Source of the DNA: Chryseosolibacter histidinae
GTDB taxonomy: Bacteria; Bacteroidota; Bacteroidia; Cytophagales; Cyclobacteriaceae
Direction of reading: 5' to 3'
Length of the DNA: 64,000 nucleotides
NCBI RefSeq assembly: GCF_018598225.1
Contig: NZ_JAHESF010000017.1
Span: forward strand, 62,001 to 126,000
Positions 1-8,646 of the stretch are shown piece by piece. Each line of letters opens with the position of its first letter. Position 1 is the first letter of the stretch. Below the pieces are notes generated by a model. It did not search any database, had not been told where the DNA came from, and saw only the letters and a list, made by a program, of their open reading frames with translations. Made by a program: the position numbers and the translations under genes.

Positions 1-1730
1 GGCACATCGGGGATCTCACTTTGAATACCCATGTTGCGCGCCAGCCGGATGGTGTTATCGATGCCCGCCCTGCTGATAAGCTTGACAGAAACTGTGTTCA
101 CAGAATAGGCCAATGCCCCACGCATGGAGTACTGAACCGGGTAGTCGTACTGAGAATTGCGCGGCGTCCACTCCTGCCCTTCCTCATCGATATATGTCTG
201 CTGCCCGGCGGGAATGAACTCACATGGCGACACCCCTTCTTCAATGGCCTGCGCATAGACAATGGGTTTGAATACCGAACCCACCTGTCTTTTGGTGGAG
301 ATCTTTACATGGTCGTATTGGAAATAGTCGTGATCGATACCCCCTACCCACGCTTTGATCTTGCCGGTGGCGGGTTCCATGGCAATGAATCCCGCGTTGA
401 GATATTGCAGGTGGTGCTTGATGGAGTCGATGGGACTCACCTTGGCCTGTTTGCCACCATCCCATGTGAACAGCCGCATGGACACGGGTTTTCCCAGCTC
501 GCGCATGACCTCTTCTTCACTGAGGCCGCGTTGCCGGAGGTTTTTATAACGTCCTGTTCTTTTAATGGCATCTGTGATCACACTTTCGTTGCCTTTCCAG
601 GGCTCTTCCTTTCCCCAATGATCGAAGAACTGCTGTTGTAACGTGGTCATCTGCCGCACCACAGCACGTTCGGCGTAGCGCTGAAGTTTTGAATCGATGG
701 TGGTGTAGATCTTAAGACCATCAGTCTGGAGGTTGTAAGGCGTGCCATCGGCTTTCCTGTTCTCCTCGCACCACTTCTGCAGCTCCGTTTTCAGGTAATC
801 CCTGAAGTAGGGCGCAATGGATTCGTCCTTTCTCAGCTCACCCAGCTTCAGCTTCAGGGGAAGCTTCTGTAACGAATCGGTCCTGTCCTTCGCCAGCAGG
901 CCATACTTTTTCATTTGGGCCAGCACAACGTTCCGGCGTGTGCGCGACTGCTTCGGAAAAAGTCTTGGGTTGTAGTTGTGGGTGGCCTTGAGCATGCCGA
1001 TGAGTACGGCCGCCTGGTCAGCGGTGAGCGCTTTGGCATCACACGAAAAGAACCGTTGCGCGGCAGCCTGGATACCATAGGTGTTGTCGCCGAAAGGTAT
1101 TGTATTAAGATAAAGCGTGAGGATCTCTTTCTTCGAGTAAATGCTTTCAAGCCTTCCGGCGATCACCGCCTCCCGGAGTTTGTTGATGATCATGGACAAA
1201 ACCATGTACTCGCGGCGGGGAAAAATGTTCTTGGCGAGCTGCTGTGTGATGGTGCTTCCACCGCCCGAAGACTCATTCTGCAACAGGATGGATTTGATCA
1301 GCACCCGGCCCAGGCTCCGGTAGTCCACGCCATCATGGTTGAAGAACCTGACGTCTTCCGTAGCAATGGCCGCATCGATCACCGATGGCGAGATGTCCTC
1401 ATACTTCACCGGAGTTCTTTCCTGTACAAAATAGCGACCTATCAGCACACCGTCTGATGTGTATACTTCGGATGGAATGGCGTTTCTGAACGCGCGCAAT
1501 GTCTTTTTGCCGGGGCTTTCATAATAGACAACCGACATTAAGATCAATAAGAATAAAAATGGAACACCCGCTATGATCAGCATTGACCGTAGCTTCCGGT
1601 GGGCCTTCAGATAGGTGGACAGGCCCGAGAGCCTTGACCCAATATCGTTTCGCAGCGGCCTTATTCTGCTGTTGATGAATGACCTGATCTTCCTGTACCC
1701 CTCAACCACTCGCGCTAGAGAACTATGCAT
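1..1730 (-). CDS. mrcA: Penicillin-binding protein 1A-type bifunctional transglycosylase/transpeptidase (C-terminus off the left edge)
   Basis: Class A penicillin-binding protein that polymerises and cross-links peptidoglycan at the outer face of the inner membrane. The ATG at 1730-1728 opens a frame with no stop before base 1, so about 575 residues are visible. Order seen: a basic cytoplasmic tail, one membrane segment (about residues 50-70), a GT51 glycosyltransferase domain with the catalytic Glu of EDVRFF near residue 125 and the hallmark GGSTITQQ near residue 158, then the transpeptidase domain with the nucleophile motif SVFK near residue 485 and SVN near residue 543. The KTG motif would lie beyond the window. 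It stands alone and diverges from the permease gene at 2240. The family assignment is firm. The symbol follows the usual name for PBP1A and could equally be ponA. Confidence 0.95.
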   Translation of the reverse strand, partial: MHSSLARVVEGYRKIRSFINSRIRPLRNDIGSRLSGLSTYLKAHRKLRSMLIIAGVPFLFLLILMSVVYYESPGKKTLRAFRNAIPSEVYTSDGVLIGRYFVQERTPVKYEDISPSVIDAAIATEDVRFFNHDGVDYRSLGRVLIKSILLQNESSGGGSTITQQLAKNIFPRREYMVLSMIINKLREAVIAGRLESIYSKKEILTLYLNTIPFGDNTYGIQAAAQRFFSCDAKALTADQAAVLIGMLKATHNYNPRLFPKQSRTRRNVVLAQMKKYGLLAKDRTDSLQKLPLKLKLGELRKDESIAPYFRDYLKTELQKWCEENRKADGTPYNLQTDGLKIYTTIDSKLQRYAERAVVRQMTTLQQQFFDHWGKEEPWKGNESVITDAIKRTGRYKNLRQRGLSEEEVMRELGKPVSMRLFTWDGGKQAKVSPIDSIKHHLQYLNAGFIAMEPATGKIKAWVGGIDHDYFQYDHVKISTKRQVGSVFKPIVYAQAIEEGVSPCEFIPAGQQTYIDEEGQEWTPRNSQYDYPVQYSMRGALAYSVNTVSVKLISRAGIDNTIRLARNMGIQSEIPDV

Positions 1731-2239
1731 AACTATACTTGCGTTCCTTCATTATAAAAATTCAAGCCAGGCGTGATGCTCGCGCTGCATGTATTCCAAC
1801 CCTGCTTGTCTTACCCTGAGGACCTGAAGAATTTCCGTGGCGCATCTTGTTTCCGGGATACAAATATCCGGCTGACGAAAAGTACATCAAAGTTAACTTT
1901 TTGTTACGGATGGAACCAATAGCGGCGCGGTAAAAGACCACGAACAGGATCACCAATGTAATAATCAGCCGCTGAATGTTAAGGAATGGGTGCGATCGGT
2001 GCACAACTTTCCGTCTAAGCGTTCCTTTTGGGCATGTGGTCACGGGATCAGGGGCTGAAGGGGTGAGAAAGAAAGGGTGAAACAGGCATAAAACGGGGTA
2101 TTCTTACTGCCCGGAATCGACCATAGAAGTACATGGGTGAACACAAAACGCCCGTGAAAACGGAGAAAATACTGTGTTTTTCGCAATGGCACAGGACTTG
2201 GATAGCTCCGTCTTTAACCTAAAGCCTCAATCAATACGT
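1731..2239. other. Divergent intergenic region, no convincing gene
   Basis: About 510 bases between the divergently transcribed PBP1A and permease genes. It should hold both promoters, but I could not place boxes with confidence. A 93-codon minus-strand frame (1762-2043) has no domain or signal that I recognise and was not called. Confidence 0.4.
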
Positions 2240-4618
2240 ATGCTTAAAAGTTACTTCCTGACCGCGCTGAGAAACCTGAAGCGCAACAGGCTTCACGCCA
2301 CTATCAATATTATCGGACTGGCTATTGGCATGACCTGCTGTATCCTCATTACCCTGTTCGTGCAGTTCGAGCTGGGATATGACCGCCAGAACAGGCATGC
2401 AGACCGGATCTACCGGGTTGCGACAGACCTCGAGGCCAATAACTGGGCCATCTCGGCCTTTCCGCTGGGCGCATTATTAAAAGACAATTTCCCTGAAGTA
2501 TCACAGTATGCGCGCATCAAGCCGGTAGAGCTTTTCATCCGCAACTCCGCCACCATGACAGAACACAAGGAGCGTCTCTTTTATGCCGATTCCACAGTAT
2601 TCGATGTGTTCGATATCAAGCTTGTGAAAGGAAATCCTGCCAACGCGCTGGCCAAGATCAATACCATGGTGTTGACGGAAGAACGTGCCCGCGCCTACTT
2701 TGGCGACGAAGACCCTATCGGGAAAACGCTGACGCGTGCAACTGATAACCGTGAGTTTGTGATCACTGGCGTCTTCGAGCCGTTGCCTTCCAACTCGCAC
2801 GTGCACCTGAACATGATGGCATCGTCACTGAGCTTCGACCCGATGCGGCCCGACGCGCAGGATGCCTGGGGATACCTCACCAACCATTACACCTATCTGG
2901 TGCTCCCTGAAAACACAGACCATGTTGCCTTTGCGCAGAAGATCTCCTCCTTCCTGGACAAGTATCAGGGACTCACACCCGACCAGACTCCCAATGTGCT
3001 CAGGCTCCAGCCCCTCACCAGCATTCACCTTTACTCCAACCGCGGCCTGGAGATCGAAGCCAACGGCAATGTGAATACCGTGTACATACTTTCTGCCATC
3101 GCTTTCTTTATCCTGATCATTGCCTGCATCAACTTTATGAACATGACCACCGCACAATCGCTGAAGCGTGCCCGCGAGGTGGGTGTGAGAAAAGTGGTGG
3201 GCAGCAAAAAATCACAGCTCGTGTTCCAGTTCCTGAGCGAATCTGTGCTGATCAGCTTCATTGCGCTGGTGGTAGCCGCCTTTCTGCTGGTGCTCATCGT
3301 GCCGCAGTTCAATGCCATTTCGGGCAAACACATTACGATAAACCCGCTGGAGAATGGCACCGTGGTGGTGATCTTCCTTGGGGTTACCCTGTTCGTGGGG
3401 CTGTGCGCGGGGCTGTATCCTGCCTTTGTGCTCTCCACCTTCAAACCTTCCGTTATATTGAAAGGAAGCTTTATCGGCAACCTCAGCGGACAACGGTTGC
3501 GCAAGGCGCTGGTGGTATTCCAGTTCGCCATCGCATTCGTGATCATGGTGGGAACTTATGTGGTGTACGATCAACTCCAATACATGCGCACCAAAGACAT
3601 GGGCTTCGACCGTGAGCAGACCCTGGTGCTGAAGCTACCCGGTGACAGCATTGGCGATGCCTCCGTAAAGAACGAAATGAAACGTATTGCCGGCGTGCAG
3701 AGCGTAACCCGTTTCCTGGAAGTGCCCGGTAAGATGGTGCGCACTACAGGCATCTGGTACGAAGGTGTCAAAGACAACATTGCTGCCAACGTATATGTTT
3801 TCAGTGGCGACGAAGACCTAGTAGAAACCCTGGGCATGCGCATGAAACACGGAAGGTATTTCCAGGAAGGCACGCAACGATTCGGTCGTGAGTTTGTGAT
3901 CAATGAGACCGCTGCGAAACACTTCGGGTGGAAACCCGATGAAGCGGTGGGCAAGCTCATGGACTTCGGTGCGCCCGAAAAAGATCCCGGCAAAGTGATC
4001 GGCGTGATCGAAGATTTTCATTTCAAAGACCTGCACGAGACCATCGACCCGCTGGTGATGTACCTCGAACGTGCGTACGAGGGTCGCTTCATGGCGCTGA
4101 AGGTCAGGTCTGCCGATCTTACAGCCACCGTTGACGCCGTGCAGCAAACCTGGAAAAAGATAGTGCCCCAGCACCGGTTCGAATACCAGTTCCTCGACGA
4201 AAGCTTCGACGCGCTGTTCGACCAGGAAGTGCGCCTCGGCCAGCTGTTCAGCATCTTTTCAGGTCTTGCGATCTTTATTTCGTGCCTGGGCTTGTTCGGC
4301 CTGGCCTCGTTCACCATGGAACAAACCCGGAAGGCTGTTGCCATTCGCAAGGTAATGGGTGCCTCTGTATCGAACATCATGGTGATGATGTCGAAAGATT
4401 TTCTGAAGCTCGTGCTGCTCGGCATGGCGCTGGCGAGTCCCATAGCGTATTTTGTGATGAACAAATGGTTGCAGGGATTTGCTTACAGTGTCGGCTTCGG
4501 ATGGCTGGTATTCCTGTACGCGGCTGTTGCTGCCATACTGGTGGCGCTCGGCACGGTGAGCTACCATTCGCTGAAAGCCGCCACCTCCAACCCGGTAACG
4601 TCGTTGAAAGATCAGTAA
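2240..4618 (+). CDS. ABC transporter permease, MacB/FtsX type with duplicated core
   Basis: Inner-membrane permease of the MacB/FtsX superfamily, the kind that drives mechanotransmission or lipoprotein and peptide efflux with a separate ATPase. From the preferred ATG it has 792 residues. It opens with the typical MLKSYFLTALRNLKRNR followed by a first membrane helix, then a MacB-type periplasmic domain, three helices (about residues 285-430), a second periplasmic domain and three C-terminal helices, a tandem-duplicated layout common in Bacteroidota. A further in-frame start at 2174 adds 22 residues with no family resemblance, so 2240 was chosen. No ATPase gene is adjacent, so its partner must be encoded elsewhere. 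A strong terminator follows at 4700-4732. Confidence 0.9.
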   Translation: MLKSYFLTALRNLKRNRLHATINIIGLAIGMTCCILITLFVQFELGYDRQNRHADRIYRVATDLEANNWAISAFPLGALLKDNFPEVSQYARIKPVELFIRNSATMTEHKERLFYADSTVFDVFDIKLVKGNPANALAKINTMVLTEERARAYFGDEDPIGKTLTRATDNREFVITGVFEPLPSNSHVHLNMMASSLSFDPMRPDAQDAWGYLTNHYTYLVLPENTDHVAFAQKISSFLDKYQGLTPDQTPNVLRLQPLTSIHLYSNRGLEIEANGNVNTVYILSAIAFFILIIACINFMNMTTAQSLKRAREVGVRKVVGSKKSQLVFQFLSESVLISFIALVVAAFLLVLIVPQFNAISGKHITINPLENGTVVVIFLGVTLFVGLCAGLYPAFVLSTFKPSVILKGSFIGNLSGQRLRKALVVFQFAIAFVIMVGTYVVYDQLQYMRTKDMGFDREQTLVLKLPGDSIGDASVKNEMKRIAGVQSVTRFLEVPGKMVRTTGIWYEGVKDNIAANVYVFSGDEDLVETLGMRMKHGRYFQEGTQRFGREFVINETAAKHFGWKPDEAVGKLMDFGAPEKDPGKVIGVIEDFHFKDLHETIDPLVMYLERAYEGRFMALKVRSADLTATVDAVQQTWKKIVPQHRFEYQFLDESFDALFDQEVRLGQLFSIFSGLAIFISCLGLFGLASFTMEQTRKAVAIRKVMGASVSNIMVMMSKDFLKLVLLGMALASPIAYFVMNKWLQGFAYSVGFGWLVFLYAAVAAILVALGTVSYHSLKAATSNPVTSLKDQ

Positions 4619-4624
4619 CGAAGG

Positions 4625-4655
4625 GAGCTGTGAGGTGTGAGCTGTGAGCCTTGAG
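4625..4655. repeat. Heptamer repeat array, GAGCTGT type
   Basis: Four consecutive 7-bp units (GAGCTGT, GAGGTGT, GAGCTGT, GAGCCTT) begin a few bases after the permease stop. No inverted partner arm was found; a conventional terminator follows about 45 bp later. Belongs to the window-wide heptamer set described under findings. Confidence 0.7.
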
Positions 4656-4699
4656 TTAGCGTGTCTACTCATGTTTCGAAACGTTATCGAATGACAATT

Positions 4700-4732
4700 G
4701 GCGCGGAGTTATTTCCGCGCCTTTATTTTTTT
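4700..4732 (+). terminator. Rho-independent terminator of the permease gene
   Basis: An 8-bp perfect GC-rich stem (GGCGCGGA with TCCGCGCC), 6-base loop, followed directly by a T-rich run (TTTATTTTTTT). It lies about 80 bp after the permease stop codon on the plus strand. Confidence 0.88.
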
Positions 4733-4914
4733 GATCGGAGCTCATTGATAGTCCGTGGAACTCAGTTCCATCATTGCCCATCGTTCAATTCTGTAAATGA
4801 CGATGTTCAGCAATGAACAACAAAGCACGTGAATATCGTCAGGCGCGCTTGTAACCCCGGTTTTATTTTATGGCATCAAAGTGGTGTAGTGTTTCACTTT
4901 TAAAAATCCATCCA

Positions 4915-5682
4915 ATGAAATTCAACACTTTCACCGTTACATTCCTTTCTCTATGCTTGGGAATAACAGGCTCAGCGCTGGCGCAGTCCGGCGATCTGAA
5001 CCGCACCATCCTTCACCTGGACAGTCTCTTCTGGAAGGCATACAATACCTGCGATGTTGATGGCATGGCGGCATTTTTCACTGATGACGTTGAGTTCTAC
5101 CACGACAAAAACGGGCTTACCTCAACGAAAACAAGCATGGTGGACGCCGTCAGGAAAGGGTTGTGTGGCAATGAGAATTTCAGGCTGAGAAGGGAAGCAG
5201 TGGCGGGCAGCGTAAAGGTGTTCCCCCTGAATAACTATGGCGCCATACTCTCCGGCGAGCACGTTTTTTACATTAACGAAAAAGGAAAGAAAGAATTCCT
5301 TGACGGGCTGGCAAAGTTCACCCACGTATGGCAGTTCAAGAACAACACCTGGAAGATGTCACGCATCCTGAGCTATGATCATGGACCAGCACCTTACAGG
5401 AATACCCGGAAGGAGATCTCCGTTTCTCCTTCCCAGCTCAAGCAATATGCCGGCAAATACGAGTCGGCACAGGCCGGCGTGGTCACGGTTGTTGCCGACG
5501 GCGGTACGTTGAAAATGGAAACATCCAATTCGCAAACCACGCTGTATGCAGAAACGGAAAGAATATTTTTTTTGAAAGAGCGCGACCTGCAGTTCGAGTT
5601 TGTGACCAGCAACGGAAAAGTGACGAAGATGATCGTGCATGAGCATGGCGCCAAGGTGGATGAGGCTTCGAGAAAGCAGTGA
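4915..5682 (+). CDS. Exported NTF2-like (DUF4440/SnoaL) protein with C-terminal DUF3471-like domain
   Basis: A 255-residue secreted protein of unknown reaction. It starts with a Sec signal peptide ending at SALAQ (about residues 1-24). Residues about 30-145 have the DUF4440/NTF2-like pattern: WKAYNTCDVDGMAAFFTDD, a central strand set with HVFYINEKGKK, and HVWQFKNNTWKMSRILSYDH. The last 85 residues (QLKQYAGKYESAQAG onward) resemble the DUF3471 beta domain often fused to beta-lactamase-like or NTF2-like proteins. The frame extends upstream to 4870, but the signal peptide sets the start at 4915. It converges on the bcp gene across a heptamer hairpin. A role in binding or modifying a small molecule in the periplasm is only a guess from the fold. 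Confidence 0.82.
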   Translation: MKFNTFTVTFLSLCLGITGSALAQSGDLNRTILHLDSLFWKAYNTCDVDGMAAFFTDDVEFYHDKNGLTSTKTSMVDAVRKGLCGNENFRLRREAVAGSVKVFPLNNYGAILSGEHVFYINEKGKKEFLDGLAKFTHVWQFKNNTWKMSRILSYDHGPAPYRNTRKEISVSPSQLKQYAGKYESAQAGVVTVVADGGTLKMETSNSQTTLYAETERIFFLKERDLQFEFVTSNGKVTKMIVHEHGAKVDEASRKQ

Positions 5683-5686
5683 TCAA

Positions 5687-5760
5687 AGCTTTGAGCTATG
5701 AGCTTCGGGCTGCCAGACAAGAGCACGATCTCGTGGCTCGCAGCTTAAAGCTCGCAGCTA
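5687..5760. repeat. Heptamer inverted repeat, AGCTNNG type
   Basis: Left arm 5687-5714 with units AGCTTTG, AGCTATG, AGCTTCG. Right arm 5730-5760 with units CTCGCAG and CTTAAAG, which read as AGCTGCG-type words on the opposite strand. It fills the gap between two convergent genes and could fold as an imperfect hairpin serving both 3' ends. Confidence 0.7.
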
Positions 5761-5771
5761 ATGCCATCAGG

Positions 5772-6284
5772 TTAGAGCTTCAGGATCTGGTTGGTGTGAT
5801 CCTTCGTTTCAACTTTATCGATCACTTCGGTGATCATGCCCTTCTCGTCGATGATAAAGGTTGTTCTTGCGGTACCAAAGAATTTTTTGCCATCGCGTTC
5901 CTTCTCCACCCATACGCCGTATTTCTGATTGATCGATTTATCTGTATCGGCGATCAGGGGAAACGGAAGCGAATACTTTGCCCTGAAATCCTTGTGCGAG
6001 GCTTCGTCATCGGTGCTTACACCCAGCACCTCATAACCTTCTTTTGCCAGCAGGTCTTTGTTGTCTCTCAGGTTACAGGCCTGTGTCGTGCAGCCCGGTG
6101 TATTATCTTTCGGATAAAAATAAAGGATCACTTTTTTACCCTTGTACTGCTGCAGGCTCACCAGGTTTCCGTCCTGGTCCTTTCCCGAAAAATCAGGTGC
6201 TTTGTCTCCGGCCTTCAGCTTGGTTTGCGCCGAAGCAGCAAATGCAAAAATCACAAGGCAACAAATAACGGCGATAGATTTCAT
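5772..6284 (-). CDS. bcp: Exported Bcp/PrxQ-type peroxiredoxin
   Basis: Thiol peroxidase of the AhpC/TSA superfamily, Bcp (PrxQ) group, reducing H2O2 and organic peroxides. The 170-residue product starts with a signal peptide (AASAQ near residue 20), so it should work in the periplasm rather than the cytoplasm, unlike E. coli Bcp. The active-site stretch PKDNTPGCTTQAC gives the peroxidatic Cys65 and a resolving Cys70 five residues later, the arrangement of two-Cys atypical Bcp. The rest (KFFGTARTTFIIDEKG) matches the family to the end. It stands alone, converging with the NTF2-like gene. The enzyme class is secure; the electron donor in the envelope is unknown. Confidence 0.93.
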   Translation of the reverse strand: MKSIAVICCLVIFAFAASAQTKLKAGDKAPDFSGKDQDGNLVSLQQYKGKKVILYFYPKDNTPGCTTQACNLRDNKDLLAKEGYEVLGVSTDDEASHKDFRAKYSLPFPLIADTDKSINQKYGVWVEKERDGKKFFGTARTTFIIDEKGMITEVIDKVETKDHTNQILKL

Positions 6285-6560
6285 GACTTATGGATTTATG
6301 GTTGACACCCTGAATTTAAGCTATCAGCGTTGAAAAATAATATCCCAAGTGTCAATTACTTTCTAACAACCACTCCTAACCGACCATATACTCGTATCGC
6401 CTTCCAAAACACAACGTGATCACGTGGCTCATTCAAGCCATCACACCCGGCTTCGCCCCAATGACGTGCGCTCAGAACAAGGCTCCGATGGAGCACCCTG
6501 AACTTTCAATTTGAAATGCCAATAGAAATGCAGAGGAGATGAAGAATTCCCCCCTTATTA

Positions 6561-7187
6561 CTAGTTGAGCTGATAAGCTACTCCCAGCGAAATGTTCCGG
6601 TTATAAAACTCTACTCCGCCCCTGGGCAGGTTGTTTTCGTCGCGATAGGATACATCCCAGGTATACAGAAAACTGTTATAGTAGTGTGCATAGACAGCGA
6701 TCTTTTCAGTAACATCGAAGACAAGCCCGCCTGTAACGCCCACGTTGAAGGGCTCTATACCATCGGTGACATCAGCTCGCTTGCCTTTCACATACGAATA
6801 ACCCCTGGCCCATAGCACATAAGAGAGCACCGGCCCGAACTGGACGTTTATTTTTTTATGCAGTGAAACATCGGCCAGCAATGGCAGGTCCAGATAGTTG
6901 ACATTTACGCGGATCTTGTCCTGGTAAATGCCCCGCTGAAAAAGGACCAGCTCGGGTTGAAACCCAAACCTGCCTGCTACTTTTATATTCGCGGCTGCGC
7001 CTGCATGGAAGCCGATGTTGGTCATTTTTTTTCCGCTGAAAGCTGACCTTTCTTTTGCGTCGGGGAGGTCGAAAGGCTTCTCCGCCATCCCGTTAAGATT
7101 TGCTCCCCCCTTGATCTTAAAGCTGACCTGGGCCTTCGCGCTCCAAAAAGCGACGGAGGCTACAACCAATAGTAAAATTTTTCTCAT
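6561..7187 (-). CDS. Outer-membrane beta-barrel protein, PorT-like (OMP_b-brl_2)
   Basis: A 208-residue protein with an N-terminal signal peptide (LLLVVASVAFWSAKAQ) followed by alternating amphipathic strands: SFKIKGGANLNGM, NIGFHAGAAANIKVAGRFGFQPELVLFQRG, LDLPLLADVSLHKKINVQFGPVLSYVLW. It ends in a strand with a terminal aromatic-hydrophobic pattern (NISLGVAYQLN). This is the pattern of the PorT/outer-membrane beta-barrel domain that is abundant in Bacteroidota. No enzymatic motif is visible. Its promoter region is shared divergently with the ModE-like gene at 7318. Whether it is a true PorT or one of the many paralogues cannot be told. Confidence 0.85.
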   Translation of the reverse strand: MRKILLLVVASVAFWSAKAQVSFKIKGGANLNGMAEKPFDLPDAKERSAFSGKKMTNIGFHAGAAANIKVAGRFGFQPELVLFQRGIYQDKIRVNVNYLDLPLLADVSLHKKINVQFGPVLSYVLWARGYSYVKGKRADVTDGIEPFNVGVTGGLVFDVTEKIAVYAHYYNSFLYTWDVSYRDENNLPRGGVEFYNRNISLGVAYQLN

Positions 7188-7317
7188 GCGGCGAAATTAG
7201 GTTTTTCCTATAAAGTTTTGACACCGGAGCTGACAATAATAGTACATGAGATCTGCATCCAGGTAATTGGGGCAAAAGCGCTTGGAAATCTCATGCCGGC
7301 AGTTTTTCTTTATATAC

Positions 7318-7659
7318 ATGAGAAAAAAAGAGATACGCTTTCGCTGCTGGATCGATATTGACGGCACCAAGTTCTTCGGGCCCGGACCCGCTGAGCTGCT
7401 CGAGCTCATTAGCGAAGAAGGCTCCATTGCCAAGGCAGCAAAAAAAATGGGCATGTCTTACAAAAAAGCCTGGGACATCATTGACGAGCTGAACACACGG
7501 GGCAAAAAACCATTTGTGGTCTCGCACAAAGGTGGCGAAAGCGGTGGCGGCGCAGAGCTCACTGAGACAGGGAAGAAAGTGGTTGCGAGATACAGAGCGC
7601 TGACTTCGAAACTGAAGGCGATTATTGAGAAGGATACTGTGCTGCTGAAACTCATCTGA
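7318..7659 (+). CDS. ModE-type winged helix-turn-helix DNA-binding protein (no molybdate-binding domain)
   Basis: A 113-residue cytoplasmic regulator matching only the N-terminal DNA-binding part of ModE: LLELISEEGSIAKAAKKMGMSYKKAWDIIDELN is the LysR-like helix-turn-helix, followed by a wing with a Gly-rich loop (GGESGGGAELTETGKK) and a C-terminal helix. The molybdate-binding Mop/TOBE domains of full ModE (about 260 residues) are absent. The frame runs up to 7267, but the ATG at 7318 fits the family start. Known single-domain relatives are annotated as LysR-family/ModE N-domain proteins. No molybdate transporter is adjacent; an ABC ATPase lies 1 kb downstream on the other strand. The metal or ligand it senses is unknown. 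Confidence 0.85.
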   Translation: MRKKEIRFRCWIDIDGTKFFGPGPAELLELISEEGSIAKAAKKMGMSYKKAWDIIDELNTRGKKPFVVSHKGGESGGGAELTETGKKVVARYRALTSKLKAIIEKDTVLLKLI

Positions 7660-7660
7660 T

Positions 7661-7812
7661 GGTTGCCGGTTGCCAGTTACCGGTTGCCAGTTGGGGCAGT
7701 GCACCATTCACCACTGTGCTTCGACTCAAAACGTTGATGACAACTTTAAAACTTGAAACCTGAAACCTTAAACTTTAAACTTGATACTCCCCTAACCGGC
7801 AACTGGCAACTA
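7661..7812. repeat. Heptamer inverted repeat, GGTTGCC type with nested GTTTAAG-type arm
   Basis: Left arm 7661-7695 has five units (GGTTGCC, AGTTACC and variants). Right arm runs 7742-7812: first AACTTTA/AACCTGA units (the GTTTAAG word on the opposite strand), then CAACTGG units complementary to the left arm. The final units overlap the stop codon of the PLD-like gene. The spacer contains ACTCAAAACGTTGA, which recurs near 43098 inside another element of this set. Confidence 0.8.
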
Positions 7813-8487
7813 ATTCAGGTACGCCTCCGTCTCCCTCCACAACCTCTCAAACTCTTTAGAGAACGACCTCACCACACCAACCTCATGGGTCAGCAGGATA
7901 TTTTCGTAGTTGAAACGGGCTGCGCTGCTGGTCCAGTTGTAGCTTCCGGTGATCAGGCTGCGCTCGTCGGCCACCATAAATTTATGATGCATGTGATTGC
8001 TCGATACGTCGGTTTTTACGGCGATGCCTGCCTGGGCCAGTTGGTGGATGTCCGATCCAACGTCGAATGACTTGTCGTTGTCGGTGATGATCTTCAGGGC
8101 AACGCCCCGCGTATGGGCAGCCATAATAGCCCTTGTGATCTGATCGTCGCTGATGGTGAATACACAGATCTTCAGCTGATGTATGGCGCCGTTGATCTGC
8201 CCGATGATGGCATGACGGCATGTTTCACCGGGACTGAAGAATGCTTCGGCGTGCGGCGTCGACTTCGCCTGCAGCAGGTTGCTGGCATCCTTCACCCATT
8301 GCATCACCAGCGCGTAGTTGCTGGCAGTAGCCTTCTCGTAGGCCAGCTCGTAGACCTTGCTGCGCAGGTGGCTCAGCGCTTCGGCATCCATGGGCTGCGC
8401 TTCGAGCTCAAGCCAGAGCTCATTTTTCTCCGCTTTGGAAAAATAATCGTCTTCAAGACTCTGCTTCAGGCGGGTGATGATATCCAT
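7810..8487 (-). CDS. Phospholipase D-like protein with a single HKD motif
   Basis: A 225-residue protein. The first 75 residues are helical and Glu/Lys-rich. The PLD domain follows, with the catalytic H-x-K-x4-D motif (HHKFMVAD, His167, Lys169, Asp174) and GSYNWTSSA downstream, the form found in single-HKD proteins such as Nuc endonuclease and the PLD6/Zucchini group, which act as homodimers. Known members cleave phosphodiesters in nucleic acids or phospholipids; the sequence does not decide which. No signal peptide or membrane anchor is seen, so it looks cytoplasmic, which makes a nuclease or nucleic-acid role more likely (inference). A TTG-initiated extension to 8520 is possible but the ATG at 8487 is preferred. 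Confidence 0.86.
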   Translation of the reverse strand: MDIITRLKQSLEDDYFSKAEKNELWLELEAQPMDAEALSHLRSKVYELAYEKATASNYALVMQWVKDASNLLQAKSTPHAEAFFSPGETCRHAIIGQINGAIHQLKICVFTISDDQITRAIMAAHTRGVALKIITDNDKSFDVGSDIHQLAQAGIAVKTDVSSNHMHHKFMVADERSLITGSYNWTSSAARFNYENILLTHEVGVVRSFSKEFERLWRETEAYLN

Positions 8488-8537
8488 TTTTTGAGTGTGA
8501 CTCTTTTTTGGGTGACTCAAAGATAGGAGTTTAAAAT

Positions 8538-8621
8538 AGAAGTAAGGAGTAAGAAGTAAGTAGTAAGGAGGAGTAGTTAGCTAGAAGTCAGAAGCCAGGA
8601 GCCAGGAGTCAGGAGAAGGGA
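8538..8621. repeat. Heptamer tandem array, AGNAGTA to GCCAGGA type
   Basis: Twelve consecutive 7-bp units grade from AGAAGTA and AGGAGTA words into GTCAGAA and GCCAGGA words. The array follows the 3' end of the ABC ATPase gene (minus strand) and precedes the PLD-like gene. No inverted arm is visible, so it is a direct array only. Confidence 0.75.
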
Positions 8622-8646
8622 CTGGGGGAAGGGTGCAGGTGTAAGG

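Noticed and set aside
21-1457. Plus-strand frames of 206 and 180 codons
   Set aside because: They lie antisense to the PBP1A gene, whose GT51 and transpeptidase motifs are unmistakable, and their products match nothing.
1762-2043. Minus-strand frame of 93 codons upstream of PBP1A
   Set aside because: It has a hydrophobic stretch but no recognisable domain, and it lies in the expected promoter region of two divergent genes.
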